Source: Caenorhabditis remanei (taxonomy: Eukaryota > Nematoda > Chromadorea > Rhabditida > Rhabditidae). Taken from it: a DNA stretch of 64,000 nucleotides. Position 1 is the first letter of the stretch; the number at the start of each line of letters is the position of its first letter. Shown here in pieces: positions 1 to 12,285 of the stretch. The stretch is taken from the NCBI RefSeq assembly GCF_010183535.1, contig NC_071331.1:21700001-21764000 (forward strand). Reading direction: 5' to 3'. The notes beneath the pieces are model-generated. The model was not told where the DNA came from. It searched no databases and saw nothing but the letters and a program-made list of their open reading frames with translations. Made by a program: the position numbers and the translations under genes.

Positions 1-190
1 TGTAAGGGGTGGCCGAGAATCCCAAATTAGGAAAGTTAGGCCACAAAAATGAAATATTTGAATTCAGAAAGACAAGAGCTTTCAAAAAAGTATAATCATG
101 GTGGGGTTTAGAGTGAAAAAAGCTCTACTTCTCCTGATTCAAACGACATTAATGAAAATTCGAAAAAATTCAATCCCTAGAAATTTCCAG

Positions 191-1316
191 CTAGTCTTCC
201 AACTCTCTGATGGATGTGAATATTTTAAAATTCAAGAAATTCAAAAAGTGACAAAACTAGATAGTTCCAGTGGTCACAAAGTTGGAATCAAGGTATTTCC
301 TAATTTCAGAATATTCCAGAATTTCTTCAATATATTTTCAGCGAAGCCTACCGTCTGACACGTGTCCCCGTGATACAGAACCTCCGCCCCTTTTCGGGAA
401 TATCTCATCTACTTTGATTATAACAGATGGATCGGATAATTATTATAAATCTGAAATTACTTATTCACCAGAAAAGTGGAGTTTCAACAACAGTATGCTC
501 AAGTGTCTCACTGATATTCCTGAAGACTATGTGAGTTTCGTTGGGTTACTGTAGTGTTCGTAATTTTTGTGGTGGGAACCAATTTTATTTTAAATTTTAA
601 TGTTTTCAGGTTCCTCTAAATATTACTGAAGTAAGTGTTTTTATTTTATTTGTAAAACTTCAAAATTGAAAAGTTTCAACATTTTGTAGTTCCCTTATAA
701 CTACTCACTGACGTCACCATTCCTTCCCGGGGAGACATTCTTTATGAGAGGAAAAACACCTGGATTCAATCAGGAGTGAGTTTTATATTATTCGATTTTT
801 CTACTTGTTAAAAATAGATTTTCCGCACTTTTTTCAGAATCACGATCGCGTTCTGGAATAAGGATGCTTTTGGTTTTGCGATCTTTATAATAATAAATGA
901 AGATCGCGCCGGCAGGAATTACATAGAGATTTACACATATAACATGCTTAATACACTTAAAAGAGATGGAATGGACAAGCTTCCGAATCCTTATGGATAC
1001 TATACGGATTTCGAAATCCGAGTGACGTCAGCGGAAACTGTAGCCACGATTTCGTTCAATGGAACCGAGTATGAATACGAGTTGTTCAAAGAGGTCCCAT
1101 TAACAAAAATCGACCTTTTCTCGGTGAATTATAATACTGGTGGAAAGAAAGACTTTCAAACCGGTACCGTTGATTTCCTGGGATGGACCGGCGATTGTTG
1201 GGTAAGTCTGTTTGAAAGGGTTACTGTAGCACCCAATTTTTTCGGGATTCAGTAATCTGGCAGTTTTATTTTTTTAAATCAACTTCTTATTTCAGTACGA
1301 AAACGTCAATTTTTAA
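191..1316 (+). CDS. Gene A: CW (PAN_3-like) plus galectin-like secreted protein, 5' partial
   Basis: Six exons join in frame: 191-292, 342-530, 610-630, 690-775, 838-1201 and 1296-1316 (stop TAA). The first exon visible is the second half of the CW domain and ends in VGIK. The signal-peptide/CW exon must lie just upstream, because bases 1-60 match the start of the intron that follows that exon in genes B and C. Exon 2 carries a conserved TCPRDTEPPPLF linker, exon 3 is a 21-base micro-exon (VPLNITE), exon 4 reads PFLPGETFFMRGKT, and exon 5 holds a beta-rich stretch with DFEIRVTS and a conserved GWTGDC end. Seen: exon structure and motifs shared with genes B-E. Known: CW domains are nematode-expanded, Cys-rich modules of mostly secreted proteins. 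Inferred: the C-terminal part is a diverged galectin fold. The biological role is unknown. Confidence 0.85.
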
Positions 1317-1436
1317 ATGCAGCTGTTGGCAGATAAACTACCTTGTTTTTGAAATGTTTACTAATAATGAAATATTTGTTGAGAAACCTGGGATACTGTA
1401 CATCGAATACTGTGAAAATAAATCAGAGTGGAATTT

Positions 1437-1530
1437 CCAAACTAGTTACTGTAGTTTTGGTCAGACCCAAATCTCTCCGAACCATGGCTTGTGGGTACTT
1501 CTCTGAAAGCTATCGACGAGCGGAATCAGA
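1437..1530. repeat. Half copy of the ctttcag palindromic MITE
   Basis: This is one arm of the dispersed palindrome: ttactgtagttttggtc, agacccaaat, then cttgtgggtacttctctgaaagct. The opposite arm is missing. It directly precedes the fragment resembling the SRPRA 3' end. Confidence 0.7.
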
Positions 1531-1540
1531 TTATCATATT

Positions 1541-1650
1541 TTCAGCAAGCAAAATACAATTTTATTTACAAATACAGCGAAAACATTGAAATACTCGAGA
1601 AATGAACGATTTCCTAACGAATTATGACGAAAAATAGGGGAATTTTGGAG
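1541..1650. other. Diverged copy of the SRPRA 3'-end region
   Basis: The run ttcagcaag, atttacaaatac, cgaaaacattgaaat and tgacgaaaaatagggg matches, in the same order and orientation, bases about 12582-12760 just past the SRPRA stop codon. Both copies are preceded by an arm of the same MITE, suggesting that MITE plus flank were copied together. No coding content is seen. Confidence 0.6.
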
Positions 1651-1659
1651 TTGCCGGTG

Positions 1660-2330
1660 GCAAGGTACCCTCATAACCCTGTAGTCTCCGAGTCCTCACA
1701 ATAAATACGCAACGACACTCCGCCAAAGCCTCACGCGCCTACCGTAACCTCAGCGCGTCAGTTCACGTGGACACGTGTACTCCACGTGGCAAAAGTAGTT
1801 TCTGGAGTCGGTTGGCTTTCAGAGTTAGTTCTAGTTTTAGCGTTGGTTGTTTTAACCTTTGTTTTGTAAGTTACGCTCTCTTATTTTATTTTCTTGCAAT
1901 AAACCTTATTTATTGTAAGAAACTGTGTATTTGTCGTCTTATTTTATCAGGACCCTATCACCCCGTATTCGTACGCGGGCAACTTGGGGGTTAAAAATAC
2001 GAAAACTGAGTGACATCATCCACATGTTACACCGGTTCTCCCGGAGCCCCATGCCACAGACTGTCTCCCTCCGGGCTCTACACGCTATCTCTAATGTCTA
2101 ATGGTATTTCGTGGAGGCAAGATCCAAAGCCTGTCCGACACTGTTGTTTTGAGTCTTACAGTCCGTCTCACCAACTCCCACCCGCCTTCTACGTCTCCAA
2201 CCCAGTCAGCACTGCTTCATCGACCTTCTGAACGGATTCAACCCACCGCCTCTAGATGCTATCATGTCCAGATTTGGGCGGAATGCGGTTTTGGGAGACA
2301 GAATGAAATGTCATTTTTAGATTATTATTA
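1660..2330. other. Possible retroelement (LTR-like) remnant
   Basis: This stretch has a base composition unlike its surroundings. It contains an AATAAA at about 1899, an acacgtgtactccacgtggc palindrome, and a GC-rich tail. At about 2152-2318 an open frame ends in GRNAVLGDRMKCHF and a stop. The layout would fit a solo LTR plus a gag-like scrap, but I see no reverse transcriptase, integrase or second LTR. It could equally be a decayed host exon. Confidence 0.25.
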
Positions 2331-2519
2331 TTATGACTTTTTTGTTGTAAAAAACCTCTAAAAATTATTATATCCGTGTTAAATTTTCATTTTTTGAACA
2401 TAATAAAGAATGAGAGAAAGATAAAGGGGTAAAATCTGGGACATTATTTGTTTCCACAGAACTAAAATTACAGTAATACGTCACAAGATGATTATTTATT
2501 AATGAGCAGTTTAAAAAAA

Positions 2520-4224
2520 TTAACAATCGTTCATAGGGCACAACTGTTTGTACTGAAAAACAACCATTATTCTTTAAATTTAATTTTGTTTTCAGATTAC
2601 TGTAATTACAGTAACCCTTACAAACTGACTTACCTCACAATCGCCGGTCCATCCCAGGAAATCAACGGTACCGGTTTGATAGCTACCATATTTGCCTGCA
2701 TTATAATTCACCGAGAAATAATCGATCTCTGTTAATGGGACATCTGGATACAACTCGTATTCATACTCAGTTCCATTGAACGAAATCTTGGCTACAGTAT
2801 CATTTGACGTCACTCGGATTTCGAAATCCGTATAGTATGCATAAGGGTTCGGTAGTTTGTTCATTCCATCGTCTCTTACTTTTAAAACATCATGCTTCCA
2901 AGTGGAAATCACTATGTTATTCAAGCCATTGCGATCTTCATTTATCATTATATAGATCACTAAATCTATAACATCCTTTTTCCAGAATGCGATTGAGGTT
3001 CTGAAAAATGTCAATAATTATAAAGTTATATTGTGAAAATTAGATTTTCGAAAAGTTTCGAAATGGGTTCAGGCTCAAAATGTTGCCCAGAATCTGAATT
3101 TTTCAAAAAAAAAAATGTATTGTTTCTTGAAACCCAAACCCGAAAAAAAATTGACTCACTGCTCATTGTATCCAGCCGTTTTTCCTCTCATAAAGAATGT
3201 CTCCCCGGGAAGGAATGGTGACGTCAGTTTGTGCTCATAAGGGAACTACAATATATTGCAATTTTTCAAGTCTAAAATTTTTAGAATAAAAAACACTTAC
3301 TGTAGTGTTACCCAGAGGAACCTGAAAAATTTCAAATTTTAAAACGTTTGAGTCCCACCACGAAAACTACAAGTACTACAGTGACCCAACAAACTCACGT
3401 AGTCCTCTGGAATATCAGTCAGACACTGATGTATACTGTAGTTGAAATTCCACCCATCCGATGTCTCAGTAATTTCAGATTTATAATAATTATCCGATCC
3501 ATCTGTTATAATCAAAGAGGATGAGACATTCCCGAAAAGGGGTGGAGGTTCTGTATCGCGGGGACACGTGTCGAACGGTAGGCTTATCTGAAAATATAGA
3601 TTGGGAGAATGTGAAATATTTTGGGATCAAGAGATACCTTGATTCCAACTTTTTGACCACTGGAACTGTCTTTTTTCTGCAATTTTCGAATTTTCTCGAT
3701 TTTAAAATATTGACATCCATCGGAGAGTTGGCGAACTACCTGAAAATTGATTGGGGTTGGATTTTTTAAAAATTTCTTTAATTCTTTGCGAAACAACAAA
3801 GCTTCCAAAACAGTATAGTCATGTCTGTATAGGGTCTCACCACGAAAACTACAGTATCCAATATAACTCTACTCGAGACGCAAAACACAACAGCCATAAG
3901 TATGTGGGTACTTTTCTGAATTCTCATAATGCGCTAAACTCAAAAACGTAACTTGCGCATACATGAATTCAGTTAATTCAATTTTCGTGGTCTAACTTTC
4001 CCTATTTGGGATTCTAGGCCAGCAAACAGAGTTACCACACAATCCCATTGCTTCCAACAGTTCTGAAGACAATCCGCCCAATTTTCTTTGATTGTATCGG
4101 TGCCAAAATATTCTAAGATATCCCCATAGACCACAACCATTTTCACATTTTTAGATATATCAGGTTTATAGCAGAATATCGAGAAAATGAGACAAAACTC
4201 CAGGAGTAGAGTTTTAGTCACCAT
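2520..4224 (-). CDS. Gene B: CW (PAN_3-like) plus galectin-like secreted protein
   Basis: Seven exons on the minus strand join in phase: 4224-4036, 3739-3638, 3587-3399, 3321-3301, 3245-3160, 3000-2634 and 2552-2520, giving 328 residues. Residues 1-19 (MVTKTLLLEFCLIFSIFCY) are a signal peptide. The CW domain spans about residues 28-97, beginning KMVVVYG and containing W..C...C...WDCV split by intron 1. A TCPRDTEPPPLFGN linker and the VPLGNTT micro-exon follow, then the galectin-like domain, about residues 180-318, with DFEIRVTS and GWTGDC. The ATG at 4224 is chosen because the hydrophobic leader starts there. Gene B converges with gene A (1.2 kb apart) and has an identical exon plan, so they are likely an inverted duplicate pair. 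Ligand and function are unknown. Confidence 0.9.
3790..3930. repeat. ctttcag MITE, degenerate copy in intron 1 of gene B
   Basis: It carries gggtctcaccacgaaaactacagta between an agcttccaaaacagtataatcatg arm and a tatgtgggtacttttctgaa arm. It lies between the CW exon and the next exon of gene B. Confidence 0.6.
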
Positions 4225-4539
4225 TTTCCAAAGTTAAAATGAGAAAAGTGAAACAATTTTGGTTTCGTTTTCTAGTTGTCACATTTGACACCTCCCACTT
4301 TGTCTCAAGTGGTCTCACTTCTTTTTTTCCAAAAAAAAAAAAACAAAAATTGTAGTTTTCGTGTCGAGACCTAGACTTGTGGTTACTTTTCTGAAAGCGC
4401 TCGACGAACCGCATTCGATATGCGGACTAGTTCTGGGAATCTAGGACATCGGATGAAATTTCAGACATCTACAGTATTCCAGGTAGTAACCAACAGTTTT
4501 ATTTTTAGCAAACATTTCGAAAATAAAGTAATTTATCTG

Positions 4540-7500
4540 TCAACAGCTGATGTCATCACAACGTTCGTACTGAAATAAGATTATTAAAACGTCCAGTGTA
4601 CTGTATGCACACAATTGGAACTACAGTAACCAATGTGCTCCACCGGGATATTAAATCTAGTAAAAACCGGGTTTTCACGAAAATATTTGCATTAAAGGCG
4701 TATTGTGGTCTGTTGTGATGTTTTCATATTATAATGTATGAGTTTCGGCGAGTTCATTTTCATAGTTCAAGAATTTTTTAATTCGGTCCACAACCCACTG
4801 AGAGCGAGCGCCGGAAAGTTTGGTCATTGAAAGGGTCGCAGAAAATTGGGGGCCGTGGCCTAGAAATTCGACTTCGAAAAAGTTGATTTTTTCAATTTTG
4901 ACGGTATTTTCGATTATTTTTGTTGTATTTCTTCAATAATTTCGATAGAAAACGGCAAATATTGATAGAAAAACACTAAAAACTACCGAAAATAACGCCA
5001 GAAATAGCAGAATACTGAAAAAACAACTTTACAGAAGTAAGATTTCTAGAAAATTCTCGCTGGCCAAACTTTCCGTTGGTTTTTTCAGTATTCTGCTATT
5101 TCTGGCGTTATTTTCGATAGTTTTTAGTGTTTTTCTATCAATATTTGCCGTTTTCTATCGAAATTATTGAAGAAATACAACAAAAATAATCGAAAATACC
5201 GTCAAAATTCAAAAAATCAACTTTTTCGAAGTCGAATTGAACTCGCCGAAACTCATACATTAAAATATGAAAACATCACAACAGACCACAACACGCTTTT
5301 AAAAAATGATCAAAATGCTTCAAAATTATCGTAGACTTCAGTTTTCATCGGTATTCCAAAACAACAGTCGAATATTTGACTTTTCTGCAAAAATTCTAAA
5401 CTCTTTCAAAAAAATTTCAAATTTCTACAGTAGCCGGGGCGAGGAAAATTTTTCGGTCGGCCCAGCCCGGAATTTCCCACTCCTGATTTTTAATGTTTTT
5501 TATCAGAATTTTGTGAACACCGGTTTTCGTCAAACTTGACTCCGGTTTTTATTTTTATGAAACCGAGAAAATTTTCACCGGTGAGCAAAGCTGTCGCACG
5601 GCCGGCCGCGGCCGGGCGAGGTAGGGCCGCGGCCTCGGCCGGCCGCGGATTTTTTTTTCAAAGTTGCAAAACTTTGTCGTTTTTGAAAAACGTTTCTCTG
5701 GTTTTTTGTTTTCTGGTACCAATCTGACAACCGGGGTTCGATCCCCACTCGTGCCAAAACTTTTTTGTTTTTTGTTTTTGACATTTTGGTACCAATCTGA
5801 CAATCATGGTTCGACCCCACTGATGTCAAAGCTGTTTTTAATTTCATTTTTGGTTTTTGATAAAAATCTGAAGACCAAAGTTGCTTTTTCGGAGAAGGAC
5901 TGTTCTGAAAAGAGACACTTGTAATCTAAAAACGTTTTTTTGTTCTGAAATGGTTTCAGAATGGCACGAGTGGGGATCGAACCCTGGTTGTCAGATTCGT
6001 ATCAAAAAGTCAAAAACATATCAAGTTATGTTTTCAGTTGATATGCTTTTTGAGGTTTTTAAGAAAAAGCCGCGGCCGGCAGCGGCCCTTCACGGCCGGC
6101 CGCGAATTTCAACAGCCTTGCCGGTGAGTATTACAGTTTTCACCGGTGAAAAACGGGGTTTTCGCCGGTTTCTTCACCGGTGGAGCACAATGACAGTAAC
6201 CTTTTCAAACTGACTTACCTCACAATCGCCGGTCCATCCCAGGAAATCAACGGTACCGGTTTGATATCCATATGCGTTATAATTCACCGAGAAATAATCG
6301 ATCTCTGTTAATGGGACATCTGGATATAACTCGTATTCATACTCGGTTCCATTGAACGAAATCTTGGCTACAGTATCATTTGACGTCACTCGAATTTCGA
6401 AATCCGTATAGTATGCATAAGGGTTTTCAAGGTTGTTCATTCCATCGTCTCTTACTTTTAAAACATCATGTTTCCAAGTGGAAATCACTATGTTATTCTC
6501 GTCGTTGCGATCCTGATTTATCATTATATAGATTGCCCAGTCGTTTGCTTCCTTATTCAAAAATGAGATCGAGATTCTGAAAAAATGCGGAACATCTATT
6601 TTTATCAAGTAGTCCTACTCAATTTCAATTGTTTTTAAAAACGTAAAATCAATGAAAACGAGGAAAAATTCAGTAGGTTATCGATTTTTCCATTCGAAGG
6701 TATAACTTAATCTTTTTCATTTATTTCTGACTAATTAGTTTTACAGTTTCAAATTTAGAGCGTCGGAGGCTTTCAGAAAAGTACCAATATGCTCAGGCTT
6801 GGAACATTTCAGAAATTTTGGTATTTTGTATCTCCTCACGAAAACACAACAACTAACGTATTTCCACTAGTCTCAGTCCAATCAGCTTGAAACTAGCTTT
6901 GTCGGAGTCAGCTCTTCGAGAGCTTTCAGAAAGTAATCACAAGCTATGATACCAATTGTCACGGGCCGGGCTTCACCCGGGCCGGTCGGCACGGGTGGAG
7001 CGACTTCTTTTTTTTGAAAAAATGTTATTTTCAGCAGTAATTTTTGAAAGAGTAGATTATGGCGCTTTTTGTGCGAAAATTCGATTGCAAAATTTTCCCT
7101 CGGCCCGTGAAGTGACAAGTATGGTTCCCATCACTTTGAGTCTCTCCACGTCAGCTACAGTGACTCTGTAAATCGCGTCAAAACCCAAACTACTCGGAAT
7201 ATAGCCGTGTGGATACTTTATTGAAATCACTCAATATACTGAATGTGAGTGAAAATGATAGAATCACAAGTATTAGATGAAATAAGGCGAGTCGCGGTAG
7301 ATTTGGTTTTCGAAAATTTTGGAAAATTCATAATTCACTGAATTTGTGCTTGTTTTCATTGATTTTAGATTCAAAATGTGGCCAAGAATTTGAATTTTTC
7401 CAGAAAAATGTATTGAGACATGATTTACCAAAACCCAAACCAAAAATCAGAAAAATCCAAAATTTTGAAGTGAAGACATGGTTATATATTTCGGAAACCT

Positions 7501-10500
7501 CCCGGCAAACCGAGCCGAAAAATATGGTATTGACTCACTGCTGATTGAATCCAGGCGTTTTTCCTCTTATAAAGAATGTCTCCCCAGGTACGAATGGTGT
7601 CGTCAGTTTGTGCTCATAAGGGAACTACAAAATTTTTCAATTTTTCAATTCTGAAGTTTTAGGAATAAAAGAAACTTACCTTAGTGATGTTTAGAGGAAC
7701 CTGAAAACTTTCAAATTTTAAAAAATTTGGGTCGTACCACGAAAATTACAAGCACTACAGTAACCCAACGAAACTCACATAGTCTTCAGGAATATCAGTC
7801 AGGCACTTGTGTATACTGTAGTTGAAACTCCAAATATCCTGTGATTCAGTAATCTCAGACTTAATAGTTTTATTAAATACAGATAAAATCAAAGAGGATG
7901 AGACATTCCCAAAAAGAGGAGGAGCTTTTGTATCACGGGGACACGTGTCGGACGGTAGGCTTATCTGAAAATATAGATTGGAAGAAATATTCTGAGATCA
8001 GGAAAGACCTTGATTCCAACTTTTTCCCCACTGGAACTGTCTAGTTTTTTCACTGCGTCAATCCCCCAGTAACTGAATAATCTACATCCTTCGGAGAGTT
8101 GGTGAACTACCTGAAAATCGATTGTGACTAGATTTTCATGTGATTGCAATAATAAGATTAAAATCATCACGCCGAGAGCTTTCAGAAAACAATAATGATG
8201 GCTATATTTTGAAAACTCGCAAGTTTGCATATTTTCTTAATTTTTACCCGCAAAATTGAGTTTTCGAATTGTAAATTTGAGTTGTCACATTAACACGGGA
8301 CGTTTCTTACAACTGCGCTCTATCGAAAAGGGCTAATATTTTTCGTTCCAATTTTTATGCATTACCTCTGACTTGAGCTTAAAACCAGTTCGAACAAGCT
8401 GAAAATCACTGATTTGTCGATTTTCGACAATTTTTGAAAATTCAGTTTTCACAATTTTTGATGTAACTTGCTCATTTTTGACAGGACGTGGACAAAAAAA
8501 GTAAATTTCGAACTAAGCGGTACTTTTCTGAGAGCTATGAGCGAGCTGAAATCAAAAATCATATTTTCACCTTCACTATGCCAAATAAGACGAAGTTATA
8601 CACCAAAAACTGTGAAGTCGACAAACTCACTTAGTGTTGGCTCATTTTTCATGATTTCAGATAAAAAATCCTTCTTGTTTTGCAAAACATAGACACGACT
8701 ATACTTTTCTTGTTGCCTAACTCAGGCAACTTACAAGGGAACCTTTTAAGAGGGAGCTAATGCCAGCAAAAACGACCTATACATGTCGAAAGAGCATGTT
8801 TGAAAACCTATAAATCAACTTTCAAAAGTTGCTTACGTGACCTTTAAGTGTCTGAAATCTCGACCTGAAAACTGACCAATTTTACCATTGATTTGCTGTA
8901 TCTCCTACCACGTTTGTAAAGACTACGGCGACAATATAAAAACGTGTTCGATTGGCGCAGGTGGTTAGAGCCTAGGAGGAGAAAAGTTTTGCCCTGGTTT
9001 GACTCCTGCACCATTTTTTCTTTTTTTGTTGATTTTTCCCACTTTTTTTTCAATGATTTTTTGGAATCTATCATATTAGTTTTTTGTACCACCACCAACG
9101 TGATTCCCTTCTGAATCTATTTCAAATGATGATTATAAGAAACCAGCCTGTCTCCCCCGCCTTCGGCGGTTGAGCCGGCTGGTCTCTCTTCATTCACGTA
9201 GTCATTGACTTTCGAATGTGCCCGCATGGCCGAGTGGTCTAAAGCGGCTGTCGCTGACCAAAGCACGCCAGTTCGGTTTTGCCCACTGGCTCAGTTTCTC
9301 TTCTCTTTCCAAAACCGCTGCGGACAGTGCCTCAGACAAACAGACAAACACCACTTGTCTTTTATATATAAGAATGATTTCTGCCAGTTGACAGATGAAA
9401 GTGCTAAAATTTAAGACGCACTCTCTGACTCGTTCGATCACCCATGTTCACCCGAAAAAAGTTGACCATCTCCGATTTGTCAATCCTTTTGATCAGAGAT
9501 AGTATCAAGTGTTTTCAGCAGAACGGAGTACTTTTTGGCCAGGTCCGTCACCTGGGTACCTAGAAAAATCAAAAAATCGATATTTTTCGAAAATTTTTCC
9601 TGAAGTAGTTAGCTATGAAATCTCAACGGGAAATTAATGTAGACACTATTTTAAGCATTTTTTGTGTTCAGAACAAAATTCCAGCTCAACACCTTCATAG
9701 TGAAAATTTTGAAAATTCATGAAATTTTCGGGTTTTTTTCATGAAATCGTTTTTATCTCGACAGTGACACGAGAAGACAGCGTTTTTTATTTGATATTCG
9801 AAATCTACATAAAATTTGGTATCGGAAACATGTTGTCCCTACTCGTAACTCGGGGACCAAAGAACGGTTTTTGAGGGAAGAATGAGAAAAACTTGGATTT
9901 TAATTTTCGAGGTCTTCCGGTAAATCATTTTTGATGTTCCAAAACAAAGGTTTTTTGAATTTTTTTCATTCAGTCATGTCATTTTATTTTATTCCCAACA
10001 CGATTTTCGATCATACCACAAAAATTTTTTCGAAAAAATTGATTTTTTGAATTTTTGAAATTTTTTCCTGAAATGAATCATTTGAACTGAAATATGAAGG
10101 ATAACAATATAAAATTAGGAGGATATGATTGAAACATAAATTAGGTATATGAAAAAACTGAAAAAATTGATTAATATAAAAATTGATTAATATAGCGAGA
10201 CTTTCGAAAAAAAAATTGAAAAAAACCTTTTCTGACTACCAAAAAAGGTCAGACCATTGAACATGTATGAGTCTCTTTTTTTCAATTTTTTTTCGAAAGT
10301 CTCGCTATATTAATCAATTTTTGCAGTTTTCTCATGTTTTCTGTCATTTTTAACACAGTCCTTTGCCAAATAACGTTGCAAGTACAAAGTTCCTATGCAT
10401 CAACTACCGTAGTTGAACATTTCTCTAAATTTCATCATGAAATCGTACGTTGCAGATGACCCGATGATGGAAATCAGTTTTTTCATAAACCTAATTTATG

Positions 10501-12151
10501 TTTCAATCATATCCTCTTAATTTTATATTGTTATCTTTCATATTTCAGTTCAAATGATTCATTTCAGGAAAAAATTTCAAAAATTCAAAAAATTTTTGTG
10601 GTATGATCGATAATCGTGTTGGGAATAAAATAAAATGACATGACTGAATAAAAAAATTCAAAAAACCTTTGTTTTGGAACATCAAAAATGATTTACCGGA
10701 GGACCTCGAAAATTAAAATCCAAGTTTTTCTCATTCTTCCCTCAAAAACCGTTCTTTGGTCCCCGAGTTACAAGTAGGGACAACATGTTTCCGATACCAA
10801 ATTTTATGTAGATTTCGAATATCAAATAAAAAACGCTGTCTTCTGGTGTCACTGTCGAGATAAAAACGATTTCATGAAAAAAACCCGAAAATTTCATGAA
10901 TTTTCAAAATTTTCACTATGAAGGTGTTGAGCTGGAATTTTGTTCTGAACACAAAAAATGCTTAAAATAGTGTCTACATTAATTTCCCGTTGAGATTTCA
11001 TAGCTAACTACTTCAGGAAAAATTTTCGAAAAATATCGATTTTTTGATTTTTCTAGGTACCCAGGTGACGGACCTGGCCAAAAAGTACTCCGTTCTGCTG
11101 AAAACACTTGATACTATCTCTGATCAAAAGGATTGACAAATCGGAGATGGTCAACTTTTTTCGGGTGAACATGGTCTGTTGATCGATGCTCGATCGACTC
11201 GGAGAGTGCGTCTTAAGATTTATGATAGATTCCAAAAAATCATTGAAAAAAAATTGGGAAAAATCAACAAAAAAAGAAAAAATGGTGCGGGGTCGAACCA
11301 GGGCAAAACTTTTCTCCTCCTAGGCTCTAACCACCTGCGCCAATCGAACACGTTTTTATATTGTCGCCGTAGTCTTTACAAACGTGGTAGGAGATACAGC
11401 AAATCAATGGTAAAATTGGTCAGTTTTCAGGTCGAGATTTCAGACACTTAAAGGTCACGTAAGCAACTTTTGAAAGTTGATTTATAGGTTTTCAAACATG
11501 CTCTTTCGACCTGTATAGGTCGTTTTTGCTGGCGTTAGCTCCCACTTAAAAGGTTCCCTCGTTAGTATCAATCCAATTAGACACGGTATCAGTCAGATTA
11601 GCTTGAATCATGGCATGGTAAAATTAGTGTCGCGTCTAATTAGTTTGATGAACCGTCTTGTTAGATTAATGCGCCGTCTCATAAGATTGGTGTGAAATCT
11701 TGTGGAATTAGAAGAGGCGTGCGAAAAAAATTCAGAAACTAGTCGTGAAAGACGGACTGCAATTGAAGACTTGAGGAGCCATAGAAACAGAAAATACGAT
11801 TTCGAATTTGAACGAAATCAGTTCTTAACAAAAATTCGTAAAAAAAAGCGCGTTTTGTATTGACTTCTTCTTGGAAAATCCACATGAATTCAGTTATTTC
11901 AATTTCCGAGGTCTAACTTTCCCTATTTGGGATTCTGGGCCAGCAAACAGACTTACCACACAATCCCATTGTTCCCAACATTTCTGAAGACAACTCGTCC
12001 AATTATAACGAATGTGCGGTTGAATTATTTTAGTAGCATTATAGAATGCCCCATAGACAACAACCATTTTCACATTTTTAGATATTTCAGGCGTATAGCA
12101 GAATATCGAGAAAACGAGACAAAACTCCAGAAAAAGAGTTTTAGTCACCAT
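4540..12151 (-). CDS. Gene C: CW plus galectin-like protein, expanded by transposon-filled introns
   Basis: Exons on the minus strand: 12151-11957 (signal peptide and first CW half), 8110-8009, 7964-7779, 7700-7680, 7624-7539, 6576-6219 and 4569-4540, giving 325 residues. Every junction keeps phase and each exon aligns with gene B. The first exon reads MVTKTLFLEFCLVFSIFCY, then KMVVVYG and W..C...C...WDCV. The last exon is only nine codons (YERCDDISC) before TGA, and lies 1.65 kb from its partner. Intron 1 (3.85 kb) contains a 2.8 kb palindromic element; the last intron contains a 535-bp hAT-like element and a roughly 600-bp palindrome. Known: nematode introns are usually under 100 bases, so these are unusual. 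The long-range links rest on phase and homology, not transcripts; intron 1 could be too disrupted to splice, in which case the gene is broken. Confidence 0.72.
4690..5300. repeat. Long palindromic element, last intron of gene C
   Basis: The left arm from about 4698 (gtattgtggtctgttgtgat) pairs with the right arm ending about 5296 (catcacaacagaccacaaca). An inner segment of about 150 bases (4864-5023) repeats inverted at 5085-5238. The left arm has about 100 extra bases (4758-4866). No coding capacity; a non-autonomous DNA element is likely. Confidence 0.8.
5586..6120. mobile_element. hAT-like non-autonomous element with tRNA-like 3' halves
   Basis: The 8-bp target duplication CCGGTGAG is perfect (5578-5585 and 6121-6128). 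The ends are CAAAGCTGT and its near complement ACAGCCTTG, followed by GC-rich cggccggccgcgg blocks. Inside are two inverted copies of a tRNA 3'-half-like sequence: ggttcgatccccactcgtgc at about 5736 and its complement at about 5962, plus a weaker third at about 5803. At least one is followed by a T run. 8-bp duplications are typical of the hAT superfamily; the assignment is inferred because no transposase is present. Confidence 0.72.
8944..9012 (+). other. tRNA-like Pol III unit, left arm of the composite element
   Basis: An A-box-like TGGCGCAGGTGG and a B-box-like GGTTTGACTCC are spaced as in tRNA genes and followed by a TTTTTT run. The inverted partner is at 11281-11350, whose B box (GGTTCGACCCC) is closer to consensus. 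No full cloverleaf folds by eye, so this is not called a functional tRNA. Confidence 0.55.
9222..9300 (+). other. tRNA-like fragment (Leu/Ser-type 5' half)
   Basis: The run gcccgcatggccgagtggtc followed by taaagcggc is a good A-box and D-arm of a type II tRNA, but the B box is not recognisable (gttcggttttgcccactgg). It lies in the 337-base insertion unique to the left arm, next to a GC-rich hairpin (ccgccttcggcgg, about 9158). Best read as a tRNA pseudogene or SINE head. Confidence 0.5.
11281..11350 (-). other. tRNA-like Pol III unit, right arm of the composite element
   Basis: On the minus strand: A box TGGCGCAGGTGG, B box GGTTCGACCCC, then a TTTTTTC run. It is the inverted partner of 8944-9012 and keeps the better B box. 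Confidence 0.55.
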
Positions 12152-12285
12152 TTTCCAAAGTGAAAATGAGAAAAGTGAAGCCATTTTGGTTCCGTTTTTC
12201 TAGTTGCCACATTTGACACCTCCCACTTTGTCTCAAGTGGTCTCACACCTTTTTTTCCGAACAAAAAACTAAAGAATCAGAGATC

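Larger units (their letters stand above)
8737..11558. mobile_element. Composite 2.8 kb inverted-repeat element in intron 1 of gene C
   Basis: The outer arms 8737-9074 and 11222-11558 are near-perfect reverse complements, beginning gggaaccttttaag and ending cttaaaaggttccc. They continue into inner arms of about 800 bases or more (9412-10228 and 10268-11217) that meet near 10250. The left arm alone has a 337-base insertion (9075-9411). A shorter relative with the same outer arms lies at 43480-44130. No transposase is readable. Both outer arms carry a tRNA-like unit. Confidence 0.85.

Noticed and set aside
1660..2330. A complete LTR retrotransposon
   Set aside because: No second LTR, primer site, polymerase or integrase is visible; only a low-confidence remnant is listed.
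9222..9300. Functional tRNA-Leu or tRNA-Ser gene
   Set aside because: Good D-arm and A box, but no B box or matching acceptor stem; kept only as a tRNA-like fragment.
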